From: Chimonanthus salicifolius
Taxonomy: Eukaryota > Streptophyta > Magnoliopsida > Laurales > Calycanthaceae
Direction: 5' to 3'
Assembly: GCA_013350335.1 (NCBI GenBank)
Contig: CM023539.1
Location: 13,640,302-13,704,301 of the forward strand
DNA length: 64,000 nt
The stretch's first letter is position 1. Each line of letters starts with the position of its first letter. Shown here in pieces: positions 22,794 to 34,329 of the stretch. A program made the position numbers and the translations under genes. Under the pieces are notes generated by a model that did not search any database, was not told the origin of the DNA, and saw nothing but the letters and a program-made list of their open reading frames with translations.

Positions 22794-25434
22794 TGTAGCG
22801 ACCCGACCCGATTTTTTCGGGATTTTAGGGTCTCAGTAGCAGTGGGGATGGGATGGATCCTGTTATAGGCCTTGTATCGCCCGATCCCGAGCTCAGAAGC
22901 TCGAAGGGCATTTTAGTCATTTAAATTTTTCATACCTTGTCATACCAAAATAATTGAAAATCACACACTTTTCCTCACCCAAGGTTTGACATCCGATTTT
23001 CCTTCTGATTTTGAAACACTGTTTTCGAAAAATTCTGATTTTATAAAAAATAAATAAATAAATAAAAGAGAAACCCTAAACCCTAAGTTCTCCCCCCTTA
23101 CAAGCCTTCCTTTCACTGCGCACTGTAGCACGGAGCTACAGTGCCGCAGCACCATTGCCGCCGCCTCCTCTCTCGTTCTCCTTCTCCCTCTCCCGCCTCC
23201 GGCCCCTCTTTCCCCTTCGCTCTGACGACCGGCATCTCGGAGTCGCCATCACCGCCGACTGAGCAAGGTATCTTCTTCCCCTCCTCTTCCACCTTCCCTT
23301 TTCCCATCGGTTTTTCCCTCTTCCCCGAGCCCACCTCGGTTTTCATTGATTTTCCTTGTTTTTTTTCCTTCCTTTCTCTCCGATTTCCTCGGATTTTCCC
23401 GATTTTCCGATGGATTTCTTGATCCCCTCGGTTTTTTCCCTCTTCCCTCTTCTTCCTCTTTCTCCTGCATTTTCTTCCTCTTTCTTCTTCCCCCTTCGGC
23501 TGGGCAGCCGAGTCAACTCAGTTGGGCAGCCAAGTTGGCTCAGCTGGGCAGCCGAGTTAACTCGACTGAGTCCGAGTGTGGGCCCCGCTGGGCCGGGCCC
23601 AGCTCAGCTCGCCACTGATCCTTCTCGGGCCAGTCCATTTGGGCTCGGCCCAGTTTCAGGCCCAGCCCAGCTTTGGGCCCGGCCCATTTCGAGCCCAGTT
23701 TCAGGCCCGACCCATTTCGGGCCCATTTTCAGTTCGAGCTTAGTTTAACCTATTTTATCTCCTTTACTTATTCTGTGCTCTTGTTTCTTCAGATCAAGCC
23801 CCCTTCAAACCAACGGAACCGTCTTCTCACGATTGATTTTCAAACGCACACCGGTGAGGGAAATGTCACACTTTTAACATACGCATTTCTGCATTTATTT
23901 ATCTTCAAATCATGTGGATGCGGAATGCGCAGAATGGGACCCCTTATATCTGGTTTTACCACCTGGCAAGGGAACCGTTCAGATAGGTATGTGACGAGGG
24001 GACCACTCTGTGTATTCGCGTCCGGCAATGATGAAAGAATAATAGATGGGCTTGATGTTGTACCAGTGGTGCATGATTAAGTAATTGGATGTGATTGATT
24101 GATAACATGATGAAATGTCAACATGCTAGTATGTGATAGACTGTGATATACATGATGGACTGGGATTTGATGTTGCTTTATTGAGAACATGTCTATTGTT
24201 GATTGTACCTGCACGTGCCTATTGTTAATCGTACATGCAATTGTTGGATGCGTAGAATGTCGAAGGGGCTTGGACGTTAAGTAACATTAGGGTTATGTGG
24301 GGCCATGCGGCGGATGCGTGATGGGATGTGTACTGCCTTGTGTTTGGATGTGGGTAGTAGTGCCCCTAGCTTGAATAAAATGGTCGATCTGTCTTGTGGT
24401 CACCAGATACACCTTTGGGGGAGGTGTAACCTGAGTTGGGGAACATGGTGCCTGGAAGTCCCCAATAGGGATCCGTTGGGGAAGTAGTCGTGTCAATCCT
24501 AGATAGGCTATCAGGCTGAATGTTGGTTCACCCAGGGTAACCTTAGAAGCCTTTTGTAGTTCTGATACCCGAATGTGGGACGAATGAGATGATCCCTGTG
24601 TGACCGAGTAGGCTGAGGAGGTGCTCGCCTAGGTCGAGGGATGAAGCGGTGAGGGGCAGCTCCCGCTGGCATAGGTTGTGATCCCTGTGGACAGAGTAGG
24701 CTGAGGAGGTGCTCGCCTAGGTCGAGGGACGAAGCGGTGAGGGGCAGCTCCCGCTGGTATGGGTTGTGATCCCTGTGTGACCGAGTAGGATGAGGAGGTG
24801 CTCGCCTAGGTCGAGGGACGGAGCGGTGAGGGACAGCTCCCGCCGGTATAGTTTGTGATCCCTAGATGACCGAATAGGCTGAGGGTGTGCTCGCCTGCTC
24901 ACTGGTTAAGGAATTGAGGTTGTCTAGGTAAGGTGATTGTGGGTCATGTTGAGTTCCTACCGAATGGCCCGTACGGTGGGTCGAGTGCGTGTTGTGTGGG
25001 AACCATGTACGTGGACCTTTGTTATTCCTTAGTGGTAGATATGCAATGTGTGATTTATGTTGTGTGATTATATACATGTGTTCCCTTACTGAGTATGAAG
25101 TACTCACCCCCTTGCCTTTCAGGTGGCTCGATGGATGCGGGATCCAGCGGGTCCCAAGACCAGGCTTAGGCGATGATGCTTTCGGATTGCTTAATTACTT
25201 TCCTTTTATTAATTAGAAAGAACCTCGTGTTTATTTTGGATATTGTTTATCGTTGTGGATGACTGTACTAGCCACCTATTGCACTGTTGTGTTAACTGAA
25301 CTTATGGTGTCTCTTTTCTCTTATGGTGATTGATGTTTAGTCAAAAAAAAAAAATATATGCCGGTAGTTTGGAATGTATGATATCTCGGTTTAGTATCGG
25401 TAGTAACACGCCCGTTTCGGGATGGGGTGTTACG
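22794..25434 (+). mobile_element. nested gypsy-type solo LTR
   Basis: A 2641-bp element starting TGTAGCGACCCGACCC and ending GGATGGGGTGTTACG, flanked by a perfect TSD ATTCC (22789-22793 and 25435-25439). The 5' part has a CT-rich, GC-richer leader (23140-23500). The 3' part contains a tandem array (24591-24900) and an A-run (25341-25352). Ends, size and a phrase like AAGTACTCACCCCC near 25100 fit a Del/Tekay-type LTR. The reading frames in 23140-24080 are low-complexity Pro/Ser/Phe text and I do not regard them as genes. Confidence 0.8.
24591..24900. repeat. 88-bp tandem repeat, about 3.5 copies
   Basis: Units start at 24591, 24680, 24768 and 24857 (partial) with GATCCCT and share GTGCTCGCCTAGGTCGAGGG and GGCAGCTCCCGC. 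The array lies inside the nested solo LTR. Confidence 0.9.
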
Positions 25435-26169
25435 ATTCCCTCCTTTATGTTTTGTCCAACCAAGGTGTCCCTTGGTTTAACTAAGAGGACACTTGGCTTA
25501 AGCTTAAGGAGTCTTTCCATCTTCCCAATGTGTGCATGGGTTTCCTCTCTATTGAGATGGAAACTCTCCATCTTCCCACCTAACTCATTTTTAAATGGAA
25601 GTCTCCTCAACTTTCCCTTCAACTCAACTCAACTCAGTTATTAACTCAATCCTTTGAACTCACCCATCTGGACTCACTTGGCTCAAGCAATTTAATTCTT
25701 TTAAACTCAACACTTGGACTCAATTTAATTTAAACTTAACTGAGCTCACTCATTCATGGTTGACCAAGTCAACCCTGACTTAGCCAACCATGCATGTGAT
25801 GACATGGTCACCACATGGCACGTCGGTCCTTGCCATGTCACTTACATGCCACCTCACTTGATAAGGTGGATTTATGCATTGGGTCTTAATTTGGATAGCT
25901 GACCCAATTAAATTATCCTTACCCATTTACTTACAATTAGTTCATCTATGACCCATTGGGTCCCAATTGGGTAATTGACCCATTTAATTACATTTACCCA
26001 ATCATTTTCAAACAAACTCTATCCATGATCCATTGGATCTTAATTGGGTTATTGGCCCAATTCCTTACCCATTTAAGGTCCATTTCAACCATCAATATTA
26101 AATTCAAAAAATTTATAATTACCAAATCCATTATATTATATGTGATGAACATTCGAGTGTTACAGTCAT

Positions 26170-28248
26170 ATCTATTGTTGGTCCTTGAAACCTTTCCCGA
26201 GTCCCTCAACCATAGAAAATCATTTGTATGCACTTAGAATAGAGAAAAGACTGAAAAATTCAAATCTTGAAATTTTTTGGGTAGCCACAAGACTCACCCA
26301 CCTACTAATCAGTCCTAGAACCATTAATATAAAAGGATCTTATTGTACAAAAACATTTTGAATGTTTGACCAATGTTATGGTCAAATTTGGGGTTATTAA
26401 ACTCCTTTGTGGTTTATGTTTTGAATAATTCATCACTCATAGCACTTTATAGTTATATACTTTATATGATTGCTTACATTATTTATATTTGATTATCCCA
26501 ATTCCACATGCTTGACCTTAACATGATTCTTATATGAAAACAACTCTCATGCTTTACAACTCATTCATATAAATCATTAGAATATTAACATGAAGAAAGG
26601 GGGAATGGCTTATTCAAATATGAAAGATGTTTGAACCCTTTATTAAGAGGAGAAATGTACATAAGTGATGTGTATTCCTTTATATAATGATCTTATGATT
26701 AAACTTTTTATTGTGGTCATGAATGATTGAATGGTAAGAGAAATACAAATCTGTAAGAAAGGTTGACTTTCTCATATGCCTTCATGAAAAATGAAATGAT
26801 TGGTATATTCTTATTGCTAATAAATGCATTACATGTGTGCATGTGTTTGGATGAATATTGATAAATTATCAATTGTGCTCATATGGATTGTGATTGTAGT
26901 TATACTATTTTCATTTTGGCAATATGAGCTTCAAAGGTATGTTTCTCAAAATCTATTGTTATGCTTATCATTGTATCAATCAAAGCGGCCTCAAGTTAAA
27001 TTTGCCCATCATTATTGTCATGTGGTGTCATTTGAAAGATAACTTAAAATTGCCATTGTCCTTTTGTCCTATGTGCCCTCTTTCCCCAAAGCTTATAGTT
27101 ATATCTTATTTTCTCTTGATGTTCTTAAAACTGTTTAACAAGCTATATGCCATATCTTAAACATCAATTGGGATATTTGAGGAGATTTGTGCATTATTAG
27201 CCTCATTCATTGGAATTACTCGTCAAACAACAAATGTTTGAATGCATGATAATGCACTTTACTTTTGACCTCATATTTAAAGCATTGAATACTTTAAAAA
27301 TATGTGTAAGTCCACAAATGGAAAACTCGGCCTCAGTTCATAACAATGAAACATTAAGAGAACTGTGTAAGACCATTAAAGTGAAATGCTTGATCATAGT
27401 GGGTATCAATAATGGGACTTAAAAGTTAAATCTTTATCCACATATGGTATCACTTGAAATGATCTTGAATTACCATTGGTTTCACTCTCTCTCCTTCCTC
27501 CTCCAATCCCCATGCTTATTGTCATTTCACATATCATTTGGGAAATATGGCATTGTCTTAGCATCACTAATTACATTTGCCCTTATATAGTTATAATTGT
27601 CTAAATGAATGATGGATTGCTATGACATGTACATCTAAACCTTTGTCACACTCCAATATTAAGGGAGAGTAAATATGGAAACTTAAATGACAAGGTTTAT
27701 GATAACTTGGGGAAGTTATACTTTTTTAAATGACCCTCCACAACTTGTGCTCCACAAAAGGTACGTACAATGGCCCTTTGTCATTTTTTGACAAAAAGGG
27801 AGAGAAATATTGAAATACTGGAGACACAAATATTTTCATGGGGTAAAACTTTTGAAAGGGCCAACAATACATGAAGATTGGGGGAGAAAAGAAATTATAA
27901 TTAAATATCGGTATCAAAGACAGGGGGAGAAATTGTGATTTTAAGACATGCTTTAAAATTGCACTCATATTATTTATTATCACTAACCATTGTGGAGATC
28001 ACTTTCCACTAGAATATACCAGTTATGTTGTGCTTACATGAATATCACAGGCATATTCTAAAGGGGAACCGCCATGAGCCTTCAAGCCTTCAGACTTAGT
28101 GCAGTCATGTCCATGTTTATTGAGATTATTGTAATATTATATTTTTTGTACATAGCATGTATTTGAACTTGTCAAAGTCTGTAATTTGTATTTGACTCTG
28201 TATAGTGTATTCTCTAGGTTTTGTCATGAAATTGACAAAGGGGGAGAT
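26170..28248 (+). other. 3' internal region of the SIRE-like remnant, no intact gene
   Basis: AT-rich text with no convincing protein domain. From about 27770 it carries phrases typical of the SIRE 3' non-coding region (ACAAAAAGGGAGAGAAATAT near 27791, GGGGGAGAAATTG near 27925) and ends in the purine tract AAAGGGGGAGAT. Positions of about 26980-27170 and 27400-27560 look like a diverged duplication (TGGTGTCATTTGAAA... and TGGTATCACTTGAAA...). Confidence 0.45.
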
Positions 28249-28649
28249 TGTTGGCCTAAAAGTTAAATCTGTCTCCCCTGACTCAGACTGAGTTGTCAAT
28301 TCTGTGATTGTGTCCGATTGAGTACTAAGTTGTCAATTCCTTTGAATGAGTCGTGACCGTCTAGGAGTCAAAGACTGCACCTCTGGAAGACCTGCATAGT
28401 CAAATCAAGTTTGAAGCACCAGAAGACGTGTCATTTGGAAGACATCGCACTGAACCTTAAAGGACTTCATGAATGTCAATCAACACAGGTATTTGGACGT
28501 TAAGACTGACTTATAAGACTTAGACTTGCCTTTGGAATAAACCTTAAATCCATAACTTAGAATTTGATAGAACTAAATTGGATTTCTTAGGTTAGATTTG
28601 TTTTGCCCTACTTTGGAGAAGTTTTTGCTCCTATCAAATGTGCTCAAGT

Positions 28650-28975
28650 TGTAACGGCCTGGCCCAAAAATCCGGGCTTGAGGTTCATCTTAGCATAATA
28701 TTGTTCGATCTAGGCCCACACGGGGGCCGCACGGTTTTGGCATTGGACTGACTCAACTGCAGGCCCAAAAAGTGTCTTGCTCAATAGAAGGGGAGTGGCC
28801 ATTTATAAACACCCCCCCCCCCCCCCCCCCCTCTCTCCATTTTTCCTTCATTTCCGATGTGGGACTTCAAGCCCACATCCACACGCCCATGCAGCTGTTC
28901 ACCATCGGTCGGACCGATAATGAACCATACAGCTCAATTTCTTTGCCTTTGGGCCTCCGGGCTGGGGCTGTTACA
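28650..28975 (-). mobile_element. TRIM-like solo LTR nested in the SIRE LTR
   Basis: Begins TGTAACGG and ends CTGTTACA with a perfect TSD CAAGT (28645-28649 and 28976-28980). Read on the minus strand it has CCCACATCGG, then TTTATAAATGG, then CCCGTGTGGGCC, in the same order as the TRIM LTR at 158-498. This assigns it to a related family and sets the strand. A C-run lies at about 28811-28830. Confidence 0.82.
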
Positions 28976-29164
28976 CAAGTATTAGTAAAATCTTTATTAT
29001 TTAATAGAGCACTCAAAGATCTTTCCAAAAAGTCTAAGAACACCCAATTCTGACATGTATAGCTCAAGTTATGAACATTTCAATGAAAATGTGCAAAACA
29101 AATCAAAACAGTTTTGTCATATACCCAAGTTATGATCGTTTTAATGGATGTGTACAAAACTGTC

Positions 29165-29355
29165 GAGATTCAGTCAATTGAATCTTACAATTCAGTCACT
29201 GTCGATTGAAAATGCGGCTGAATGGATTTTTCAGCCTCTAATGAGATTCATTCGACTGAATCTTTGAATTCAGCCGACTGAATTCCTCTTAGCTCATCAA
29301 CTCACAGTTGTTGAGTTTTCAGTCGACTGAATCTTCAAGTTCAGTCGACTGAAAT
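29165..29355. repeat. paired CAGTCGACTGAATC palindromes, second locus
   Basis: Three pairs, the best being TTTCAGTCGACTGAATC then GTTCAGTCGACTGAAA at about 29318-29353, with the same spacing as in the 21775-22230 array. Confidence 0.8.
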
Positions 29356-30393
29356 GTAACGGTAATATTTCAACGGCTCTTTTGTTGCGATTTCGACTTC
29401 CAACGGCCATATTTTTGAGTGGGCTTTAAACACATGACCTTAGGGAATTCCATGAGTTGATTCTTGATGAGCTAAATCGTCCCTAACATTCTGTAAGTCT
29501 CTCAATCATTTCAAGAGTACCAAAATTATATGGTTAAATCCCTAAAACTCTTGAACTTATTCTCTGAGACACTCAAAGCTTTCATAGGCAAATCTTGAGC
29601 ATCTTAGGCTCACTCTTGAGTGTATATTTGGGAGAACTTTTAGGGATAGATTGTCCTCATGGGAAAATCATGGGAAAATCATTTATATTCCTTACACCTC
29701 TTCTCATAATCTTTCGTTTGGCATTCATTGGAGCATTCTCTCATCACCAAGGAGCTAAGTGGAGAAAGACATCTAAGGACAAGCCAAGGCTACTTCAAGT
29801 AACTAGAGGCTAGTGTTCGTGGTAAGACTCTCAAGTTCAATAAATTTCCATTATTCTTTGAGACAATTGTAAGGGTTGGTGTAACCCTTGTAAAATCCAA
29901 GAAAGGTGTTTTCTTGGTGTATGTAGAACTCACGGTTCGATCTACACCCTCGAACTAGATCAAAGGTTGTAAATGTTCGATCTCTACCCTTGAAAGAGAT
30001 CAAAGGGTTGTAATAGATTCCTTCTCCACCCGTGAAGGAGAATGTTAGTGGAATCCTCAAGTGGTGTACTTGAGGTATGGAGTAGGCAAGTGTCGAACCA
30101 CATAAAAATCTTTGTGTCAAGATTTTCCATCTCTCACCTCTTCACCTTACCTTGTTCATTTACATTCATCTCTTATGTTTCTTGCACATATACTTTGGTG
30201 AACTTGGGATTATTAAGATTCAATTTTATTCTCACTATATATTGTTAATCTAAATAATTAATCTTTAATATTGGCTAATTAATTTGAAACTAATATTTAT
30301 TGACCAATATTTTAGAAAGAAATCAAAATTCCTATTAGTCCTATTCACACCCTTTCTAGGAATATTCTTGACATTTGGATAGCTTGACTAACA

Positions 30394-31356
30394 ATCACAA
30401 CTTTATAAACAAGAGATTTCAGATTTTAGTTCCCACAATGCACCAAACGAGTCCCAAGCCTATTTCGAAGACTTATATTTCAATGACATGAAATCATCTT
30501 ATATTTTTTAAAATTTTGTAAGCTTATGTTGGATGATCACTGTGTTAGAAGGGTCTGCTTTTGTATTTGGGGTAAAAATAAATTATCTTGATTAAAAACA
30601 TAAAGTCATATTTTTAGCTCTTAAAATTTTTAAATTATAATACTCAAAATATGACCTATCTTGAATTATTTCTAAATCTTAGCTTTGAAAAATATAGTTG
30701 GTTTTTTTTTTTATTAAAATACTTATATTTAATCTCACATTTATAGATAGACCATCTAGTAGATTCATTTCTATCATTGATATAAAGGGAACTTTTCATT
30801 CTTCTGTTTAATATCAGAGTCAGATGAATTATAGTTTGATGGTGGATTGAAGACACTTGAAAGTAACATCTCAATTGAGATGTTGAATAGGTTTTAGTAA
30901 CCTTGAAAGTAACATCTCAATTGAGATGTTGAATAGGTTTTAGTAACCTTGCTTTAGAGCTCATGATCCATCATAAATGTACATTAAGATCCAAAGTTTC
31001 CACTTGACATAGCAATACAACAATTTGAACACTAATTGTGCTAAATTATAGCTAAAATACGATTGACACTATTGATTTTATTTTATAAAGAAGTGAACTA
31101 ATGTATAAAGCTAGCTCAATTGTGTTACAAGAGAAATGTGATTGATCTTTATTTGATTAAGGTTCATTGAAATTCAAATGATTTATTCTATAAAAAAGTG
31201 AAATTGTATGTAAAACTAACTCCGAATCATCATGCAATTGAGATTGAAGACCTATAGTTGAATGAGAAAGTCATATGTAGGATTGTTTCTCATCCAAACT
31301 TAGTCTGAAACCCATCTAAATCCATCATACAAATGCTAGCCCGTTGGGTTAGGACT
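30394..31356 (+). other. left part of the duplicated ZIP intron-2 block (pseudogene copy)
   Basis: From about 30470 the text parallels 63570-64000 (intron 2 of the third ZIP copy). 31140-31356 parallels 48620-48870 (intron 2 of the complete gene). It is therefore a remnant of intron 2 of the first ZIP copy. Exons 1 and 2 of that copy are not found upstream in the window. Confidence 0.6.
30856..30947. repeat. 46-bp perfect tandem duplication
   Basis: Two identical units (30856-30901 and 30902-30947), each containing the palindrome CATCTCAATTGAGATG. Confidence 0.95.
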
Positions 31357-31361
31357 TAAGG

Positions 31362-31800
31362 TGTTAGGGAATTAGACCCAACCGACACCATCATTCAATC
31401 ACAGATCAAGCACACAGGCACAAGAAGAACACATAATTTACGTGGTTTGGAAATACCGCCTACATCCACGGGAGAGTATAGATTTTATCCACATAGAAAG
31501 AAGAATACAACAAACAGATTAAGCATAAACTTGCTCAACTCAGGAACACCTGACCCATGATATGTTTTCCATATTCTTCTGATGCCTCTCTCTATCTTCC
31601 TTACTACACTTCTCTCTCCTCACAGCACTCACCACTAGAGCTTCCTTCTGGGATCCCCTCCTGGGATCCCCACTGGGATGGCCTCTTCAAGCTCCACCAA
31701 AGAAAACCCTACAGAAAGAAACAATATATAATGTTGCTTACAACTAACTGTGCCCAACAAACAACCTAAGCGTAAAAGGGTTTGAGCTATAAATCCAACA
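31362..31800 (-). repeat. 3' LTR (left) of the minus-strand element
   Basis: 439 bp, direct repeat of 38394-38853. Confidence 0.92.
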
Positions 31801-33208
31801 AACTCCACCTTGGCGAAAAAGTCCGACACCATGAAGATTGTTGCCCTGAGTTTATAACACCTCCACCTGCTGTGTAGCACCTGCAGTTCTGCATCTTCTA
31901 CAAAACACCTATCCCAACGCCGTGTGATGATCCACCAGTCAAAGACTGATAAGCCCAACTGAGCTCCACCTCGAGCATTGTTGCCCGAGTCCCTTTCACT
32001 GCCGTTGACCACTCCTGACTCCTCCCAAATCCACACCAGTCGTTGTGTAGATCTCTCCGCCACGAGCACATAGGAGAAGACAGATCTCAATTCCGAGTTC
32101 GAATGATTCCAGAAACTGCAAAACAATTCTGACCGTTGATTTTTCCTACTGAAGAAGTATCTGAATCCGTGGTCCTGCAGATCACCCAAAACTATAGTCC
32201 TGCATACTACCATAAACACTCCTGTGATCCTCCCGACCACTGAAAACTTTTTTTTTTTTTTTGTTTTTTTTGCCTAACTGTGCACATCCGTGCGCACGTT
32301 TCCTCCTTCTCTACAATTGCCGCTTGCATCGCTGCTTCTGCTCAGGAAACCCCTTCTTCGTCGTCGATCCGTCGGACCTGCGTCAACCCTTCTTGGGTTC
32401 AGATCCGCAAGAGGCGTTGTTCATGTTCTGCCTGCAAACACCCCTCTTCCTCTCTTCCACGAGATCTGCAGATACCCGAGGTCGGCCCTCTCTCCAAAAC
32501 TGAGAGAAACCAGATCTGGTCGCTGCTCGGCTTTCCTGCCTGCCGAGCTCCACCTTGCAACGTTGTCCACCTCTACTCCTCTCAGATCTGCAGAGTTAGA
32601 CATGCTCACGGTTGGTTCTATGTCTTCCAAACCCCCTCCATGCAGATCTGATTTCCGTCTCTTTAGATCTGTTTTCTGCACTGGGTTTCTTCTTTGGTGA
32701 TGGCTGCTGCTCCTTTGCTACAGCTCGTCTGTGCGTCACTAGCAGATCTGCCCATGCTCGCAGCAACCACTGTTGCTTTCTTTTGCACCGGCTACTCATT
32801 CGCAGCTCCACCTTCTTCTAGCAGTCTGCCACGTGGATGCTCGATGCTCCCTGCTCGTCGTTGCTGCCTTGTGCACGAGATCTGAACCGTTCTGCACTGT
32901 AGATCTGATCTGAACCGTTCTGCACTGTAGATCTGATCTGCAATGATTCCTCCTTTCGATCGTCTTGAGAGAAACAAATATGCACCGACGACCTATTGCC
33001 TTCTCTTTTTCCTCACGGCCCAGATCTGATCCTCTGTTATCAGATCTGAACCCCACATTCTCAGATCTAGTAAGATCTGGCTGCCACTACTCGGCCATCT
33101 GCACACTTGTTCAAGCCGATTCCTAACCGCACCAGTTGCTCTCCTTTTGGCTGCCTCTTGCTCGCTGCACATCTGCAACTACCGCAGCCACTTTGCTCAA
33201 CCGGTATA
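31801..33208 (-). other. non-coding interior of the non-autonomous LTR element
   Basis: GC-richer than its surroundings and studded with AGATCTG words (more than fifteen by eye). It includes a 33-bp tandem duplication (GATCTGAACCGTTCTGCACT..., 32883-32946). Open frames exist on both strands, one running into the LTR, but no retroelement or host domain is recognisable. Confidence 0.65.
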
Positions 33209-33824
33209 GCACAAGCCACGGGTATAAAAATGGGCCATCGATATATCGGCCGAACTTTTTTTCTCTCCTGTCTTTTTTTTAAAAAAAAAAAATTCTAAAA
33301 AAATACAGTAAATGCAGATAATTATGGACTTATTGAATATGTAATTTTTTCATAAAATATCGGACATTTACATCTTCTAATATATTTATGAAGTTACGAT
33401 AGTGGGAAATTATATAATTAGTAATAAAATGGTGAAAATTACAAGGAAAATGATATAAATGAGGAAAATTTGTAGTAATAATTTCATAATTTATTTTCTT
33501 AGTCAATGAGTGTTATTTTAAGTTATGAATTATAAAAATAAAAAATAAAATAAAAATGATTGAAAGTTAAATAATAATATAGAAAAAAATTTAGAAAATG
33601 AAACTAAAGGGGTCCTAATCACTTGAACTGATAACCACACAAATGTCATAGATTTTTAATTATAAGAAATTCCATTTAAATCATTAACTGAAGAGTTTTT
33701 AAAAATTAACTAAATGAAGAAACTTTCAAGATCTAAACTCAAAAGATAATTTTTTCTCGTGCATTTCAGCTACATTTAAAGACGAACATCAATATGGAGA
33801 ATGTTCTTCAAACTCATAACTAGA

Positions 33825-34145
33825 CCCAGAAATTGCAGATGCATAGATCGGGATTTTCTATATCCCTTGGTGGCCTGTGAATGTCTGCGAAGTATTTTGT
33901 CGCAGCCTTTCCAATGTCTTTTTTGACCTCGTCTTTTGTGGCCTGCTCTAATCTCCTCTGCATCAAAGAGGCGGACTTATCTCATGTTGGATCTGCGGGG
34001 CCGACGATTTCTGGATTGATATCATAGTGCGGATCAATGAGTGCATTTTGATTACCCATGCAAAATATAGTTTTCATTGATTTCCATGTAGCCTGTAATT
34101 CGGTATTCTTCTTCTTTGAACCAGATCCACTTGCACCACCATGGG
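33825..34145 (-). pseudogene. possible transposon-encoded exon remnant
   Basis: Read on the minus strand, one frame gives a protein-like text: GSGSKKKNTELQATWKSMKT, NPEIVGPADPT, a stop, then MQRRLEQATKDEVKKDIGKA. Composition and codon spacing look coding and the rest of the element is not. It could be the N-terminal exon of a transposase, but no zf-BED or hATC motif is visible. Function not assigned. Confidence 0.35.
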
Positions 34146-34329
34146 GGGATAGATTAATAAAAATAAGTGGATTAGCATTTTTTTTCTAATTTCCGTCTCA
34201 ATAAAATATATTTATGATTTTCTAAAAATATAATTTTTATATTACCTACACCACAAGGGACACCCATATGCATATCGCGACAACTCTCTCTCAAAGCCTG
34301 CCACAATAAAAAAAATAATTATAAAAAAG

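Larger units (their letters stand above)
20269..26164 (-). mobile_element. large gypsy-type solo LTR, interrupted by a second solo LTR
   Basis: The sequence begins TGTAACGCCCC and ends GTGTTACA, with a perfect TSD GTCAT at 20264-20268 and 26165-26169. Removing the nested element and its TSD copy leaves about 3.25 kb, within the range of the long LTRs of Del/Tekay-type chromoviruses. Read on the minus strand it ends in a GGGCGGGGCGTTACA-like terminus, which sets the orientation (moderately sure). No gag-pol or primer site adjoins, so it is solo. It contains a (TA)n run (21452-21490) and the CAGTCGACTGAATC palindrome array (21775-22230). Confidence 0.82.
13697..30393 (+). mobile_element. SIRE/Maximus-like copia remnant, heavily interrupted (inferred)
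   Basis: Two ends support one decayed element. On the left (13697-14415) is a Gag with a long coiled coil and a CCHC-like knuckle. On the right is the phrase GACAAAGGGGGAGAT (to 28248) directly before an LTR starting TGTTGG, the hallmark 3' end of SIRE-type elements. Between them lie four to five younger insertions with their own TSDs. Once these are removed only about 4 kb remains, with no recognisable reverse transcriptase, so most of pol is lost. No 5' LTR is visible. That both ends belong to one element is an inference. Confidence 0.45.
28249..30393 (+). repeat. 3' LTR of the SIRE-like element
   Basis: Starts TGTTGG directly after the purine tract. It contains three pairs of CAGTCGACTGAATC-like palindromes (29165-29355) and the late LTR text GGCAAGTGTCGAACCACATAA (about 30085), characteristic of SIRE-type R/U5. 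The end is placed at CTAACA (30393) to mirror the start; uncertainty is about 20 bases. It is interrupted by the TRIM-like solo LTR at 28650. Confidence 0.6.

Noticed and set aside
23072..23090. Telomere-like AAACCCTAAACCCTAA
   Set aside because: Only about two units, inside an LTR promoter region, where such telo-box words are common; not an interstitial telomere.
23141..24080. Overlapping reading frames encoding Pro/Ser/Phe-rich proteins
   Set aside because: CT-rich leader of a solo LTR; the frames overlap in several phases and show no domain.
28772..29053. A 93-codon protein with a Pro run
   Set aside because: It runs across the C-run and the boundary of the TRIM-like solo LTR.
31635..32240. 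A 201-codon minus-strand gene
   Set aside because: The frame crosses the boundary between the LTR and interior of the non-autonomous element and has no recognisable domain.
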